DNA of 41,203 nucleotides from an uncultured Chloroflexota bacterium (GCA_902805635.1 CADCTC010000201.1:1-41203); one strand, 5' to 3'. Positions 1 to 8,844 are shown, numbered from the stretch's first letter. Notes: generated from the letters alone by a model not told the origin. Made by a program: numbers and translations.

Positions 1-764
1 CCACGTTCAAAGGCCGTTTCTCGGCCAGCCAGCTCTCGCGCGCGGCGATCGACCACTACCGGCGGGTCGGTGTGATTCCGATTGGGGACGCGTCGCGCAC
101 GTTCTCGGAGTGGTACTACCACTCCGATCTGGACACCAAGCGGCGGTGGTACGGCCACGTGGGGGGCTTCGACAGCGAGATCGGCTGGGCGCAGTACCTC
201 CAGAACCTGGAAGGCAACATCAAGCGCATCCACGACGTGGCGACCGACGAGACCCAACGCGTCACCGACGTCATCAAGCCGGAGCGCACGCGTGAGATCC
301 AGGTACCGATCATCGACGCCATCGCCAACGACAGGCCTGGCATTTTCCAGGTGAACGTGCCCAACAACGGCGCCATCGCCGGCATCGCGGACGACGTGGT
401 GGTGGAGGGCAAGGCGCTGGTGGACGCGGCGGGGGCCAAGCTGCTGCACGTGGGCAAGCTGCCGGACAAGCTGATGCACCTGGTGATCGGCCCGCGGGTC
501 GCCAAGGCGGAGCGCGAGCTGGCGGCCTTTGTGACGGGCGACTACGACCTGCTGGTGGGCACTCTGCTGCTCGATGACCACCGCACACGGACGCTCGAAC
601 AAGCGGAGCGCTACGTCGACGCGATGCTGGCGCTGCCGTGGAACGGCGACCTGCGCGAGCGTTTTGGCACGCCGCAGCGCCGGCCGCTGGGCGAGTACCG
701 CCTGGACGATACCCCCGCGGCGGAAGGCGCCGCCGGCGCCTCGCCGGTGGGCGCGATGGCGTAA
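1..764 (+). CDS. Glycoside hydrolase family 4 (alpha-glucosidase/alpha-galactosidase type), 3' part
   Basis: The reading frame is open from base 3, so the 5' part lies outside the window; about 253 codons are visible. The piece matches the C-terminal half of GH4 enzymes, NAD+- and divalent-metal-dependent glycosidases that act by an oxidation/elimination route. Visible family blocks are TFKGRFSASQLSRAAIDHYR, FSEWYYHSDLD, and QVNVPNNGAIAGIADDVVVE, where the family has 'V(N)xPNxGxIxxLPxxxxVE'. The N-terminal Rossmann domain with the NAD loop and most metal ligands is not in view, so the sugar specificity (alpha-glucoside, alpha-galactoside or glucuronide) cannot be read. It is followed after 37 bases by a sugar-binding protein gene, which supports a role in using an imported glycoside. 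The last 20 residues are Ala/Gly-rich and probably a disordered tail. Confidence 0.85.
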   Translation, partial: TFKGRFSASQLSRAAIDHYRRVGVIPIGDASRTFSEWYYHSDLDTKRRWYGHVGGFDSEIGWAQYLQNLEGNIKRIHDVATDETQRVTDVIKPERTREIQVPIIDAIANDRPGIFQVNVPNNGAIAGIADDVVVEGKALVDAAGAKLLHVGKLPDKLMHLVIGPRVAKAERELAAFVTGDYDLLVGTLLLDDHRTRTLEQAERYVDAMLALPWNGDLRERFGTPQRRPLGEYRLDDTPAAEGAAGASPVGAMA

Positions 765-801
765 GCGAATTAACACACAACGATAAGGGGGGACGCTGAA
801 C

Positions 802-2154
802 ATGAACACGATCATTGGTAAGCCCACCCGCCGGCGGATGCTGGGCGGACTGGCGGCGCTTGGCGGCGCGGCATTTGCCGCCGCCTGCGGCGCGCAGGCT
901 GGGGCGCCGGCGGAGCGGTCGACCGCGAGTGACGCGAAGCCAGGCGGGAAGATCACCTGGTCGTTCTGGGCAGTGAGCCAGGAGCAGGCGGACAACGCGC
1001 TGGCACGGCTCAAGGAGTTCCACGCCGAGAACAGCAACATTAAGGTGGAGGCGTTCTACACCGACTTCGCGGCGTACCGCGAGAAGATTGTCAGCATGGT
1101 GACCGCCGGCACGCCACCCGAGGTGACCCAAGTGGACGCGTATTGGATGCCGGCGTTCGTGCAGCAAGGCACGATCCAGCGGCTGGACCCCTTCATCAAG
1201 GGGGACAAGAGCTTCAGCGTAGACGCCTTCCTGCCGGGCTCTTTCATGGAGCACCACCACACGTTCAAGGGCGCGACGTATGGCATCCCCAATGGCCCAG
1301 AGAGCCCCAAGGTGCTCTTCTACAACAAGGCCAAGTGGAACGAGAACGGCCTGCCACTGCCCGATACGCTGGAGGAGCAGGGCAAGTGGACCTGGGAGGC
1401 GTTCGTGGACCACATGACGCGCGTCTCCAAGGGAACCAGCCCGGACCGCTCCTGGGGCATCAACGCGGAGCTGGGCGTGGTGCCCAACCCGCACTCCTGG
1501 ATCTTCTCCAACAACGGCAAGACGCTTTCGGATGATCTCAAGAGCTTCGTCGGGGCGGAAGACCGCGCGACGATCGAGGCGCTCCAGCTCCAGGCCGACC
1601 TGATCCACAAGCACAAGGTGTCACCGCCGCCCGGCGAGAACCTGGGCCCCGGCGATACGTTCCTCTCCGGCCGGCGCGCCATGATCCTTGACGGCGCCTG
1701 GGCCGCCGCGCCGCTGTTCACCCGGCCGGACTTTGATTATGGCGTGGCGCCGCTGCCCAAGAGCGCCAAGGGTGTGCGCAAGACGGTGATCAAGCCCAAT
1801 TCTTCCACCATCCCGACCGGTATCAAGGGGCAACCGGCGGCCACGGCCTGGGAGCTGGTCAAGTACATCACCAGCGCTCAGTACCAGAAGGGGCAGATCG
1901 ACGCCGGCCAGGCGCTCACCAACCGCAAGGATCAGGTGGAGTACTTCCTGAAGAGCTCGCCCATCAGGAACGCCAAGGTGTTCATGGACGCGTACGACAA
2001 GAAGGACGTCACCGCCATCCCGTTGGTGCCAAGTTGGGTGGAGTACAACCAGATCGTCGGCGAGGAGATGACGAAGGTACGCGCGGGCGAGCTGGCGGTG
2101 CAGTCGGCGCTGGCCAACATCAAGAGCCGCGCGAACGACCTGCTCAAGGCGTAG
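802..2154 (+). CDS. Sugar ABC transporter extracellular solute-binding protein (lipoprotein, Tat-like signal)
   Basis: This 450-residue protein has the size and layout of family 1 (CUT1-type) sugar-binding proteins. The ATG at 802 follows a strong ribosome site (AAGGGGGGAC). The N-terminus has a twin-arginine-like RRRML (residues 10-14), a hydrophobic Ala/Gly stretch and a lipobox ending at Cys29 (FAAAC). It is therefore probably Tat-exported and lipid-anchored on the outer face of the membrane. The mature part begins with the typical ITWSFWA strand and contains a TPPEVTQVDAYWMPAFV block, which corresponds to the 'aGtaPDvv' region of the family. No permease or ATPase gene follows. The partners must lie upstream of the window or elsewhere. 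The neighbours (GH4, toroid protein, dehydratases) suggest a glycoside or sugar-acid ligand. The ligand itself is not readable. Confidence 0.88.
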   Translation: MNTIIGKPTRRRMLGGLAALGGAAFAAACGAQAGAPAERSTASDAKPGGKITWSFWAVSQEQADNALARLKEFHAENSNIKVEAFYTDFAAYREKIVSMVTAGTPPEVTQVDAYWMPAFVQQGTIQRLDPFIKGDKSFSVDAFLPGSFMEHHHTFKGATYGIPNGPESPKVLFYNKAKWNENGLPLPDTLEEQGKWTWEAFVDHMTRVSKGTSPDRSWGINAELGVVPNPHSWIFSNNGKTLSDDLKSFVGAEDRATIEALQLQADLIHKHKVSPPPGENLGPGDTFLSGRRAMILDGAWAAAPLFTRPDFDYGVAPLPKSAKGVRKTVIKPNSSTIPTGIKGQPAATAWELVKYITSAQYQKGQIDAGQALTNRKDQVEYFLKSSPIRNAKVFMDAYDKKDVTAIPLVPSWVEYNQIVGEEMTKVRAGELAVQSALANIKSRANDLLKA

Positions 2155-2179
2155 CGCCGGTCTGCGCCACTCAGACACG

Positions 2180-3325
2180 ATGGACGACGCGGCGCTGCTC
2201 GGGCCACCTTTCTTTCTCTTCGGCTTCGGGCCGCGTCGCAAGCTGATCTACCGCGCCGGTCTACTGCTCGACACGGTGAGCGGCGAGCTGATCGAGCGGT
2301 GGGACGTGCGCGGCGCTGCTGACATCGACCCGGCCGAGTACCGCGTGTCGTTCGACAGCGCGGGCAAGGGCCGGGTCACGGTGGCGGAAGACCAGGGCGG
2401 CGTTTGGATCGAGACCGGTGGCGATCGGCGCCTGGTGCCGGGTACGGCCGCTCCGGTGGGATTGCCTCGCTTTGACACGCATCCGCACGGTGGACTGCTG
2501 CGCGCACTGCATGGCGACATCCTGGTCAACCTGACGCCGGCCGGCCCGGTGCCCAACTTCGTGATCTACCAGCGGCCGTGGTACCGGGATGCGGCGCTGA
2601 TGCTGATGGTGCTGGAGCAGACCGGCAACCTGGGGCTGGCCGAGGAATGGGTGGCCGGGCTGCGTGACCCGTTCGACCGCAATAATGCCGGCCATGAGGA
2701 GCCGGACAATCTGGGGCAGCTGCTCTACATGATCGGCCTCGTGTCGGGCGCCTCGCACCCACTGGTGGCGACCGTATTGGATGCCGTACCGAGATTCCGG
2801 CAGGGCAGCCACATCACCGGCATGACCGACTTCCGAGAGCACCCGGTGTACCAGACCAAGTGGCTCAAGTACGGACTGCGCCGCCTGGGGCTGGACGATC
2901 CGTACGAGGTCCCGGCGGTGGCGGACAGCTACTCGGCACTCTTCTGGATGGATTTCAGGAACCAGCACGTGCCGGACCCACCGGAGTCGCCGTCCCAGCT
3001 GCGCGCGGCCGGGACGGCGACTCCGGTGGGCAGCAACTCACCAGCGGCATGGACGCCACGCGTGCCGAAGTACCCGTACCTGGACTGGGCGCGGGCGCAC
3101 TTCCACCGCGCGGCGCCGCCGGCCGTGCCGGACCAGACGGTCTACCCGCTTAGATGGGAGATCGCCGCCAGCCAAGCGGACTACGCTGGCATGGACGTAG
3201 TCGACCCAATCTACGCCCAGCGGCGCATCGGGGCGCCGCACACCTGGCACGCTGCGGAGATGTTCCTTTACTACACTGACGAGGCTACGCGTGCGGCGTG
3301 GACTGCACCGGCGGGGAGCGACTGA
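2180..3325 (+). CDS. Predicted alpha/alpha-toroid (six-hairpin-like) protein of unknown function
   Basis: I do not recognise a named family with certainty. The 381-residue protein starts at ATG 2180, has no signal peptide and ends one base before the start of the next gene. Its central part (YQRPWYRDAALMLMVLEQTG, then DRNNAGHEEPDNLGQLLYMI) reads like the helix-loop pairs of six-hairpin glycosidase-like proteins, where a WxRDA/D block and an acidic EPDN-type motif line the toroid. The N-terminal 110 residues are rich in beta-prone sequence. The position between a sugar-binding protein and sugar-acid enzymes agrees with a carbohydrate-active role, for example processing an unsaturated or oxidised sugar. 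That role is inferred from context. A structure prediction would quickly confirm or reject the toroid fold. Confidence 0.6.
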   Translation: MDDAALLGPPFFLFGFGPRRKLIYRAGLLLDTVSGELIERWDVRGAADIDPAEYRVSFDSAGKGRVTVAEDQGGVWIETGGDRRLVPGTAAPVGLPRFDTHPHGGLLRALHGDILVNLTPAGPVPNFVIYQRPWYRDAALMLMVLEQTGNLGLAEEWVAGLRDPFDRNNAGHEEPDNLGQLLYMIGLVSGASHPLVATVLDAVPRFRQGSHITGMTDFREHPVYQTKWLKYGLRRLGLDDPYEVPAVADSYSALFWMDFRNQHVPDPPESPSQLRAAGTATPVGSNSPAAWTPRVPKYPYLDWARAHFHRAAPPAVPDQTVYPLRWEIAASQADYAGMDVVDPIYAQRRIGAPHTWHAAEMFLYYTDEATRAAWTAPAGSD

Positions 3326-3326
3326 G

Positions 3327-4742
3327 ATGCTGCCGTCCTACCGGCTGCTGCGCGAGCAGCTGACCCAGGTGATTCAGAACAAGGAGGAGCAGGGCCACCA
3401 CGTGAAGGGGCTGGCAGCAGAGCTGGAGGCGCTGCCAGACAGCTACGACGCGCTGGCGGCGTTCGCTACGCGGCTGCGCGACGTGCCGCTGCGCGGCGGG
3501 TGGCCGCACGTGGAGCCGAGCGACCTGGAGGGCATCTGGGCGGAGTGCGACCCGCAGCGCCCGATGGGCGCAATGTGCAAAGTGGACCTGGGGGATGCCG
3601 CGGGGCGGGTGGAGGCGGCGTTCCTGGGGTCGGTGGCGGGGTGCGTGCTGGGCAAGCCGCTCGAGGTCCGACCTACGCTGGTCGACCTGGAGGAGTGGCT
3701 TGGAGAGCTGGGGGAATGGCCGCTGCGCGACTACGTCCCGGAGGGGATCGAAGGGGTGCTCGCAAAGCAGGGCCGGCGGCCCCATCCGTCCTGGGGGGAG
3801 ACGGTGCGCGAGCGGATCCGCTACGTGGCGCCGGACGACGACGTGAATTACACCGTGCTGGGCATGCTGCTGCTTGAGCAGCACGGTCTGGGCTTGACCA
3901 AGCACCACGTGCGCGCGGCGTGGTTGCAGCAGCTGCCGGTGCTGACGACGTTTGGGCCGGAGCGCATGCTTCTGCTCAAGGCGGGGATGAACACGCTGAC
4001 CAGCCCGCGCTCGACGGGCGGCGCGAGCGGCTTTGGGGGCACACCGCCGGGACAGGAGGAAGCCGACCTGGAGGAGTGGGTGACGCTGCTCAACCCGCGC
4101 GACGAGTTCTGCGGCGCGCTGATCCGCGCGGACGCGTACGGGTACGCCTGCCCGGGGCGGCCGGCGCTGGCGGCGGAGCTGGCCTGGCGAGACGCGAGCT
4201 GGACGCACCGTCGCACCGGCATCTACGGCGCCATGTTCGTGGCGGCGGCGATAGCGACGGCGCTAGTGGCACGACACGCGGGACTCGGTGCGCTCGAGGT
4301 GTTCGAGACGGCGCTGCAGTTCGTGCCGCGGCGCAGCCGGTTCCATGCCATCGTGGCGGATTCGCTGGAGCAGGTGCGCGCCGCGTCAGGTTGGCGCGAC
4401 GGATACGCGCGCATACACGGCAAGTACGCGCAGTATGCCCACTGCGAGGTCTACCAGGAGTGCGGCACGCTGATCAACACGCTGCAATTCGCGCGCGACG
4501 TAGGGGACGGCATCTGCATGCAGGTGATGCAGGGCAACGACACCGACAGCTTCGGCGCCACCGCAGGATCTATCCTGGGCGCGTACTTCGGGCCCGGCCA
4601 CCTGGAGGAGCGCTGGCTGGCGCCGTTCGGCGACGACATCCACACGGCGCTGGCGTGGTTCTACGAGCGATCGCTCTCCCAATTGGCAAAGCGCATGGGC
4701 GAGCTGCCGGCGCGCATCGCAAAACAACTAGAAACGGACTGA
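3327..4742 (+). CDS. ADP-ribosylglycohydrolase (DraG/ARH) family protein
   Basis: The ATG at 3327 lies one base after the previous stop (3323-3325) and follows GGGGAG. A longer reading from 3291 would overlap the previous gene and is unlikely. The 471-residue product carries the family landmarks in order: an entry motif GSVAGCVLGKP, a metal-binding run of three aspartates (residues 170-172, PDDDVNY; the family usually has DDT), and the C-terminal GNDTDSFGATAGSILGAYFG with D405 and D407. Classical members remove ADP-ribose from proteins using two Mg2+/Mn2+ ions. Many homologues sit in sugar operons without any ADP-ribosyltransferase, as here, and probably cleave another N- or O-glycosidic bond. 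About 90 residues precede the catalytic domain. Function in this operon is open; family membership is firm. Confidence 0.88.
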   Translation: MLPSYRLLREQLTQVIQNKEEQGHHVKGLAAELEALPDSYDALAAFATRLRDVPLRGGWPHVEPSDLEGIWAECDPQRPMGAMCKVDLGDAAGRVEAAFLGSVAGCVLGKPLEVRPTLVDLEEWLGELGEWPLRDYVPEGIEGVLAKQGRRPHPSWGETVRERIRYVAPDDDVNYTVLGMLLLEQHGLGLTKHHVRAAWLQQLPVLTTFGPERMLLLKAGMNTLTSPRSTGGASGFGGTPPGQEEADLEEWVTLLNPRDEFCGALIRADAYGYACPGRPALAAELAWRDASWTHRRTGIYGAMFVAAAIATALVARHAGLGALEVFETALQFVPRRSRFHAIVADSLEQVRAASGWRDGYARIHGKYAQYAHCEVYQECGTLINTLQFARDVGDGICMQVMQGNDTDSFGATAGSILGAYFGPGHLEERWLAPFGDDIHTALAWFYERSLSQLAKRMGELPARIAKQLETD

Positions 4743-4753
4743 GGAGCACAACC

Positions 4754-5770
4754 ATGGTTTCCACGGCAGAGCGGCCGGCGACGGCCACCAACGCGCAAGG
4801 GGCTCGCGCGCCGGAGCGCGGGCATCGCGGGCTGTTCACCATCCCGGTCACACCGTTCACCGATCAGGGCGCGCTGGACGTCGAGTCGCTGCGCCGCCTG
4901 ATCGCGTTCTGCGTGGAAGCGGGGGCGCATGGGATCGTGGCGCCGGTGAATGCGAGCGAGTTCACCACGCTCACCACGGAGGAGCGTGAGACGGTAACGC
5001 GAACCGTCATTCAGGAGAACGGACGCGCCGGCGCGCGTTGACGGGTGCCGGTGGTGGTGGGTGTCGGCGCCAGGACCACGCAGGAGGCGGTGCGCTACGC
5101 AAAGTTCGCGGAGGCGGAAGGCGCGGACGCGGTGATCGCCATGCCGGCGTTTGACCCGCCGCTGGACGAGCAGGGGTGCTTCGATTTCTACGCGGCGCTG
5201 TCGGAGGCGGTGACGCTGCCGATCTACATCCAGAACCACGAGCCGATCGGGACCGGCCCCGGCCCGCGTCCGGGCACGTCGATGACGGCCGACCTGATGG
5301 CGCGCATGCTGAAGGAAATTCCCAACGTGCGCTACATCAAGGAGGAGAGCGCGCAGACGGGGTACAAGATCTCGCGGGTGCTCGAGCTGGCGGGGGAGGA
5401 GTGTTGGGGGATCATGGGCGGCAAGGCGGGCCGCTACTTGCTGGACGAGTATCGCCGCGGCGCGTGCGGCACGATGCCGGCGTGCGAGTCCACCGACGTG
5501 CACGCGCAGCTGTGGAACACGCTGGATGCGGGCAACGAGGCGGGGGCGCGCCTGCTGTTCAAGGAACTGCTCCCGCTGCTCAACTACGAGGCGCTGTTCG
5601 GCACCGCCGTCTACAAGGAAGTGCTCTACCGACGGCGCATCATCGCGTCACCTCACAAGCGCCTGGCCGGACTGACGCTGGACGCGCACGACCACCAGGA
5701 ACTCGACCGCATCCTCGAAGAGCTGGCGCCGTATTTCACGGTGAAGACGCCAACTACCCGACCGAGCTAG
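4754..5770 (+). pseudogene. DapA-family aldolase/dehydratase interrupted by an in-frame TGA
   Basis: A good ribosome site (GGAG, 8 bases) precedes ATG 4754. The first 95 codons end at TGA 5039-5041. The same frame continues after it with RVPVVVGVGARTTQEAVRYA and runs to 5770, giving a normal DapA-like length of about 337 residues if the stop is ignored. The N-terminal part has GLFTIPVTPFTDQGALD and the HGIVAPVNASEFTTLT strand-loop. The second part has the Schiff-base lysine (YIKEES, Lys196 counting the stop as position 96). The usual catalytic Tyr motif is replaced by IYIQNHEP, as in keto-deoxy-sugar-acid dehydratases rather than true dihydrodipicolinate synthase. Context (IlvD/Edd follows by 3 bases) agrees with a 2-keto-3-deoxy-sugar-acid substrate. 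Nonsense mutation, consensus error in a self-complementary CGCGCC/GGCGCG stretch, or recoding are all possible. Confidence 0.8.
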
Positions 5771-5773
5771 GCA

Positions 5774-7747
5774 ATGAGTGTCTTCTACGGTCCTCCGCCT
5801 CAGAAATCCGGTGACGGTGCTAGCCAGGAGCAGCCTGGGGAGTCCGGCGGCACACAGCGCCCGGACACGCTGGAAATGGCAAGCCTGACGGCGACCGGTA
5901 TCGCCGGCGGTGCAGGCGGTGCAGGCGTTGCCAGCAGCGTGCCGAGCGGCGCACGCTCATCGGACGTTGACGAGCCGTCGGTGACAGAGAAGGCGGGCGA
6001 CGAGGCGGCGCCGGAGAACCAGGCGGACTCGGCGCGCACGCCGGGACCGCTGCGCAGCGCGCGGTTCTTTGGGACGCGCGGCACGCCGGCCGGGTTCACG
6101 GCGCGCGCCTTCACGAAGAGCATGGGCTACACGCAGGAGGACCTGGCGAAGCCGGTGATCGGCATATGCCAGACGTGGAGCGAGTTCAACACGTGCAACA
6201 ACTCCTTCAAGCAACTCGCGGAGGCGGTGAAGCGCGGCGTCTGGCAGTCGGGCGGGCTGCCGCTGGAGTTCCCCACCATTTCGGTGGCGGAGGTGCACGC
6301 CCAGCCCACGTCCATGCTGTTCCGCAACCTGGCGGCAATGGACACCGAAGAGATGATTCGCGCCCAGCCGATGGACGCGGTGGTGCTGCTGGCGGCGTGC
6401 GACAAGACCACGCCCGCTGCACTGATGGGCGCCGCGAGCGCCAACGTGCCGGCGATCATGGTCAGCGGCGGTCCGATGCTCAATGGCCGCTACAACGGCG
6501 TGGCGCTGGGCGCGTGCACCGACTGTGGGCGCTATACCGCCGAGCTGCGTGCCGGCACGATCACGCCTGAGCAATATTGCGACGTGGAGGACAGCCTGTG
6601 CCGGTCGCTTGGCTCATGCATGGTGATGGGCACCGCCTCCACCATGGCGAGCATGGCCGAGGCGCTGGGGATGACGCTGCCTGGCAACGCCGCCATCCCG
6701 GCGGTGGACAGCCGCCGCTTTCAGTTCGCCGAACACGCCGGCCGCCACGCGGTGCAGCTGGCGCTGTCCGGGCTGCGTCCATCGGACGTAATGACGCGCG
6801 CCGCGTTCGAAAACGCCATCCGGGTGTGCATGGCGATCGGCGGCAGCACTAACGCAGTCATCCACCTTGCCGCGATCGCAGGGCGTCTCGGCATCGACCT
6901 GGAGCTGGAACTATTTGACCGGCTCTCGCGTGAGGTGCCGTGGATCGTCAACCTCAAGCCATCGGGCAAGTACCAGATGGAGGAGCTGTTCGAGGCGGGC
7001 GGCATCCCGGCGGTAATGAAGGAGCTGGAGCCGCTGCTGGATCCGTCGCCAGTGACGGTTACGGGGCACACGGTGGGGGAGCTGTTGCGGGGGTTCCGCA
7101 AGACGCGGCTACGAGAGGTAGTGGCGCCGCTGGAGCAGCCGCTCGGCACTGAGGGCGGCACGGTGGTGTTGCGCGGCAACCTCTGCCCGGACGGGGCGGT
7201 GTGTAAGCAGACGGCCGCGTCGCCGGAGCTAATGGTGCACCGGGGACAGGCATTGGTCTTCACGTCCATCCCTGACTTGCGCGACCGCATCGACAATCCG
7301 GACTTGCCGGTCACGCGGGACAGCGTGCTCGTGCTGCAGAACGCCGGGCCGGTGGGGGCGCCAGGCATGCCGGAGGTGGGGTTCATGCCGATCCCCAAGA
7401 AGCTGCTCGAGCAGGGCGTGCGCGACATGGTCCGCATTTCGGACGCGCGCATGAGCGGCACGTCGTACGGCACTATCGTGCTGCACGTCGCCCCGGAGTC
7501 CGGGGTTGGCGGCCCGCTGGGGCTGGTCAAGGATGGCGACTGGATTAGCCTGGACGTGCCGAACCGGAGCCTGACGCTTGAAGTGGCCGAAGACGAGCTT
7601 GCCCGACGCAAAGCGGCGTGGCAGCCGGCACCGCTCCAGTTCGAGCGCGGCTACCGGATGCTGTACCAGCAGCACGTCACCCAGGCGCCGCAGGGCGTGG
7701 ACTTCGACTTCTTGCGCCTGCCGGCGGGGAGGGCGGTGGGTAGCTAG
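5774..7747 (+). CDS. IlvD/Edd-family dehydratase (sugar-acid dehydratase type)
   Basis: This 657-residue protein belongs to the dihydroxy-acid/6-phosphogluconate dehydratase family, which removes water from 2,3-dihydroxy acids using an iron-sulfur cluster and Mg2+. The three cluster cysteines are visible at 132 (GICQTWSEFNTCNNSF), 209 (AACDKTTPAALMGA) and 282 (SLGSCMVMGTASTMA). The insert GVALGACTDCGRYTAELRAG and the PEQYCDVEDSLCRS block resemble the pentonate/aldonate dehydratase branch more than biosynthetic IlvD. The core begins near residue 95 (SARFFGTRGTPAGF), so the first 90 or so residues are an extra Ser/Gly/Ala/Glu-rich, probably disordered tail. ATG 5876 is an alternative start that shortens it by 34 residues. 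It stands 3 bases behind the DapA-family gene and likely supplies its 2-keto-3-deoxy acid substrate. Confidence 0.9.
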   Translation: MSVFYGPPPQKSGDGASQEQPGESGGTQRPDTLEMASLTATGIAGGAGGAGVASSVPSGARSSDVDEPSVTEKAGDEAAPENQADSARTPGPLRSARFFGTRGTPAGFTARAFTKSMGYTQEDLAKPVIGICQTWSEFNTCNNSFKQLAEAVKRGVWQSGGLPLEFPTISVAEVHAQPTSMLFRNLAAMDTEEMIRAQPMDAVVLLAACDKTTPAALMGAASANVPAIMVSGGPMLNGRYNGVALGACTDCGRYTAELRAGTITPEQYCDVEDSLCRSLGSCMVMGTASTMASMAEALGMTLPGNAAIPAVDSRRFQFAEHAGRHAVQLALSGLRPSDVMTRAAFENAIRVCMAIGGSTNAVIHLAAIAGRLGIDLELELFDRLSREVPWIVNLKPSGKYQMEELFEAGGIPAVMKELEPLLDPSPVTVTGHTVGELLRGFRKTRLREVVAPLEQPLGTEGGTVVLRGNLCPDGAVCKQTAASPELMVHRGQALVFTSIPDLRDRIDNPDLPVTRDSVLVLQNAGPVGAPGMPEVGFMPIPKKLLEQGVRDMVRISDARMSGTSYGTIVLHVAPESGVGGPLGLVKDGDWISLDVPNRSLTLEVAEDELARRKAAWQPAPLQFERGYRMLYQQHVTQAPQGVDFDFLRLPAGRAVGS

Positions 7748-7750
7748 CCG

Positions 7751-8776
7751 CTACTCGAAGGTGAATAGCACCTTCCCGCCGTTGGCGCTCTCGGCTACTT
7801 TGAATGCCTCGGCGCCGCGCTCCAGCGGATACACGTGGCTCACCACGCTGTCGAGCTTGAGGTCGTGGTCACGCACGAAGCGGCAGATCTCCGGGAAGAG
7901 CGTGTCGGGGTAGATGCTGGCGCCAAAGAGCGTGATCTCGCGGTGCACCAGCCGGCCGAGCGGCATGGCGAACTGCTCGGCGCCCAGCCCGACGATGGCA
8001 GCGTGTCCTCGTGGCTTGAGCAGGTCGCCGATTGCTGACTGGGCGGCGCCTGCGCCGGACGTTTCGATCAGCTTGTCCGCGCCGTCCGGGTAGCGGTCAC
8101 GCAGCTGTTCGGCTACCGGCCCAGCGGCCGGGTCGAGCGTGAGCGTGGCGCCGAGCCTTTCCGCCAGCTCTCTCCGGCCGGGCGACGGATCGATGCCGGC
8201 CACACGCCCGCCCATAGCGGTGGCAAACAGCGTCGCCAGTAGGCCGAGCGGGCCCAGCCCGGAGACGGCCAGCACGTCGCGGCCGTTGACACCCAGTCGC
8301 ACCAGCGGCCAGTATGCCGTGCCTGCCTGGCAGGCCAAGATCGCACCGTCCGGGTAGCTCAGGTCATCGGGCAGGTGCATGAGCGAGCCGATTTCCACGA
8401 CCATGTACTCGGCGTCAGAGCCCGGCGCATCCGCGGCGTGTCCGTACGACGAGCGGCGGTTGACGCACACGTTGCGGTGGCCGGTCTGGCAGTAGAGGCA
8501 CTCGCCGCACGTGCGGCGGAAGTACACCACCACCCTGTCGCCGATGGACCAGCCGGTTACTCCTTCGCCCAGCGCCACGATTTCGCCGCTGGGCTCGTGT
8601 CCCGGCACCACGTCGCCTTCAAGGACATGTGCCGGCGGGTGACGATACGGGTGCAGGTCGGACCCGCAGATCCCCGCCGAACGCATCCAAACCACGATTT
8701 CGCCTGGGCCTGGCGTAGGGTCCGCCAGCTCCCGCACGATCACCTTCCGCTCGCCCACGATCCGCAGCGCGCGCAT
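7751..8776 (-). CDS. Zinc-dependent alcohol dehydrogenase (MDR family)
   Basis: The 341-residue medium-chain dehydrogenase has the catalytic zinc motif AGICGSDLHPY, the GHEPSGEIVALGEGV block and the structural zinc cysteines CGECLYCQTGHRNVC. The cofactor domain begins near VSGLGPLGLLATLFA, the usual GxGxxG-type turn. Start chosen at ATG 8776, which follows AGGAGCGAGAAGGGCA and begins with MRALRIVGERKVIV. The longer frame to 8863 adds a basic tail without family similarity. A TGCTACGAT extended -10-like element lies just upstream on the minus strand. The stop lies 3 bases from the stop of the convergent dehydratase operon. Likely substrate: a polyol or sugar alcohol/aldose, judging by similarity to sorbitol/threonine-dehydrogenase-like enzymes and by the neighbouring sugar-acid genes. 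The exact substrate cannot be read. Confidence 0.88.
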   Translation of the reverse strand: MRALRIVGERKVIVRELADPTPGPGEIVVWMRSAGICGSDLHPYRHPPAHVLEGDVVPGHEPSGEIVALGEGVTGWSIGDRVVVYFRRTCGECLYCQTGHRNVCVNRRSSYGHAADAPGSDAEYMVVEIGSLMHLPDDLSYPDGAILACQAGTAYWPLVRLGVNGRDVLAVSGLGPLGLLATLFATAMGGRVAGIDPSPGRRELAERLGATLTLDPAAGPVAEQLRDRYPDGADKLIETSGAGAAQSAIGDLLKPRGHAAIVGLGAEQFAMPLGRLVHREITLFGASIYPDTLFPEICRFVRDHDLKLDSVVSHVYPLERGAEAFKVAESANGGKVLFTFE

Positions 8777-8844
8777 TGCCCTTCTCGCTCCTGCGCCGCA
8801 TCGTAGCAGGCTGGCGTACCCCTTTGCCGCCTGCCGCCCGACCG

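Noticed and set aside
310..1614. Long minus-strand open frame (434 codons) opposite the GH4 and solute-binding genes
   Set aside because: Arg/Pro/Ala-rich antisense shadow caused by high GC; the plus-strand genes have clear family motifs.
5039..5041. Selenocysteine at the in-frame TGA of the DapA-family gene
   Set aside because: The position is in a non-catalytic loop where relatives have no Cys, and I see no convincing SECIS-type hairpin directly after it. Kept only as a general recoding possibility.
3920..5041. 373-codon frame leading into the DapA-family N-terminus from inside the ADP-ribosylglycohydrolase gene
   Set aside because: It is the out-of-frame shadow of the upstream gene; the real start at 4754 has a ribosome site.
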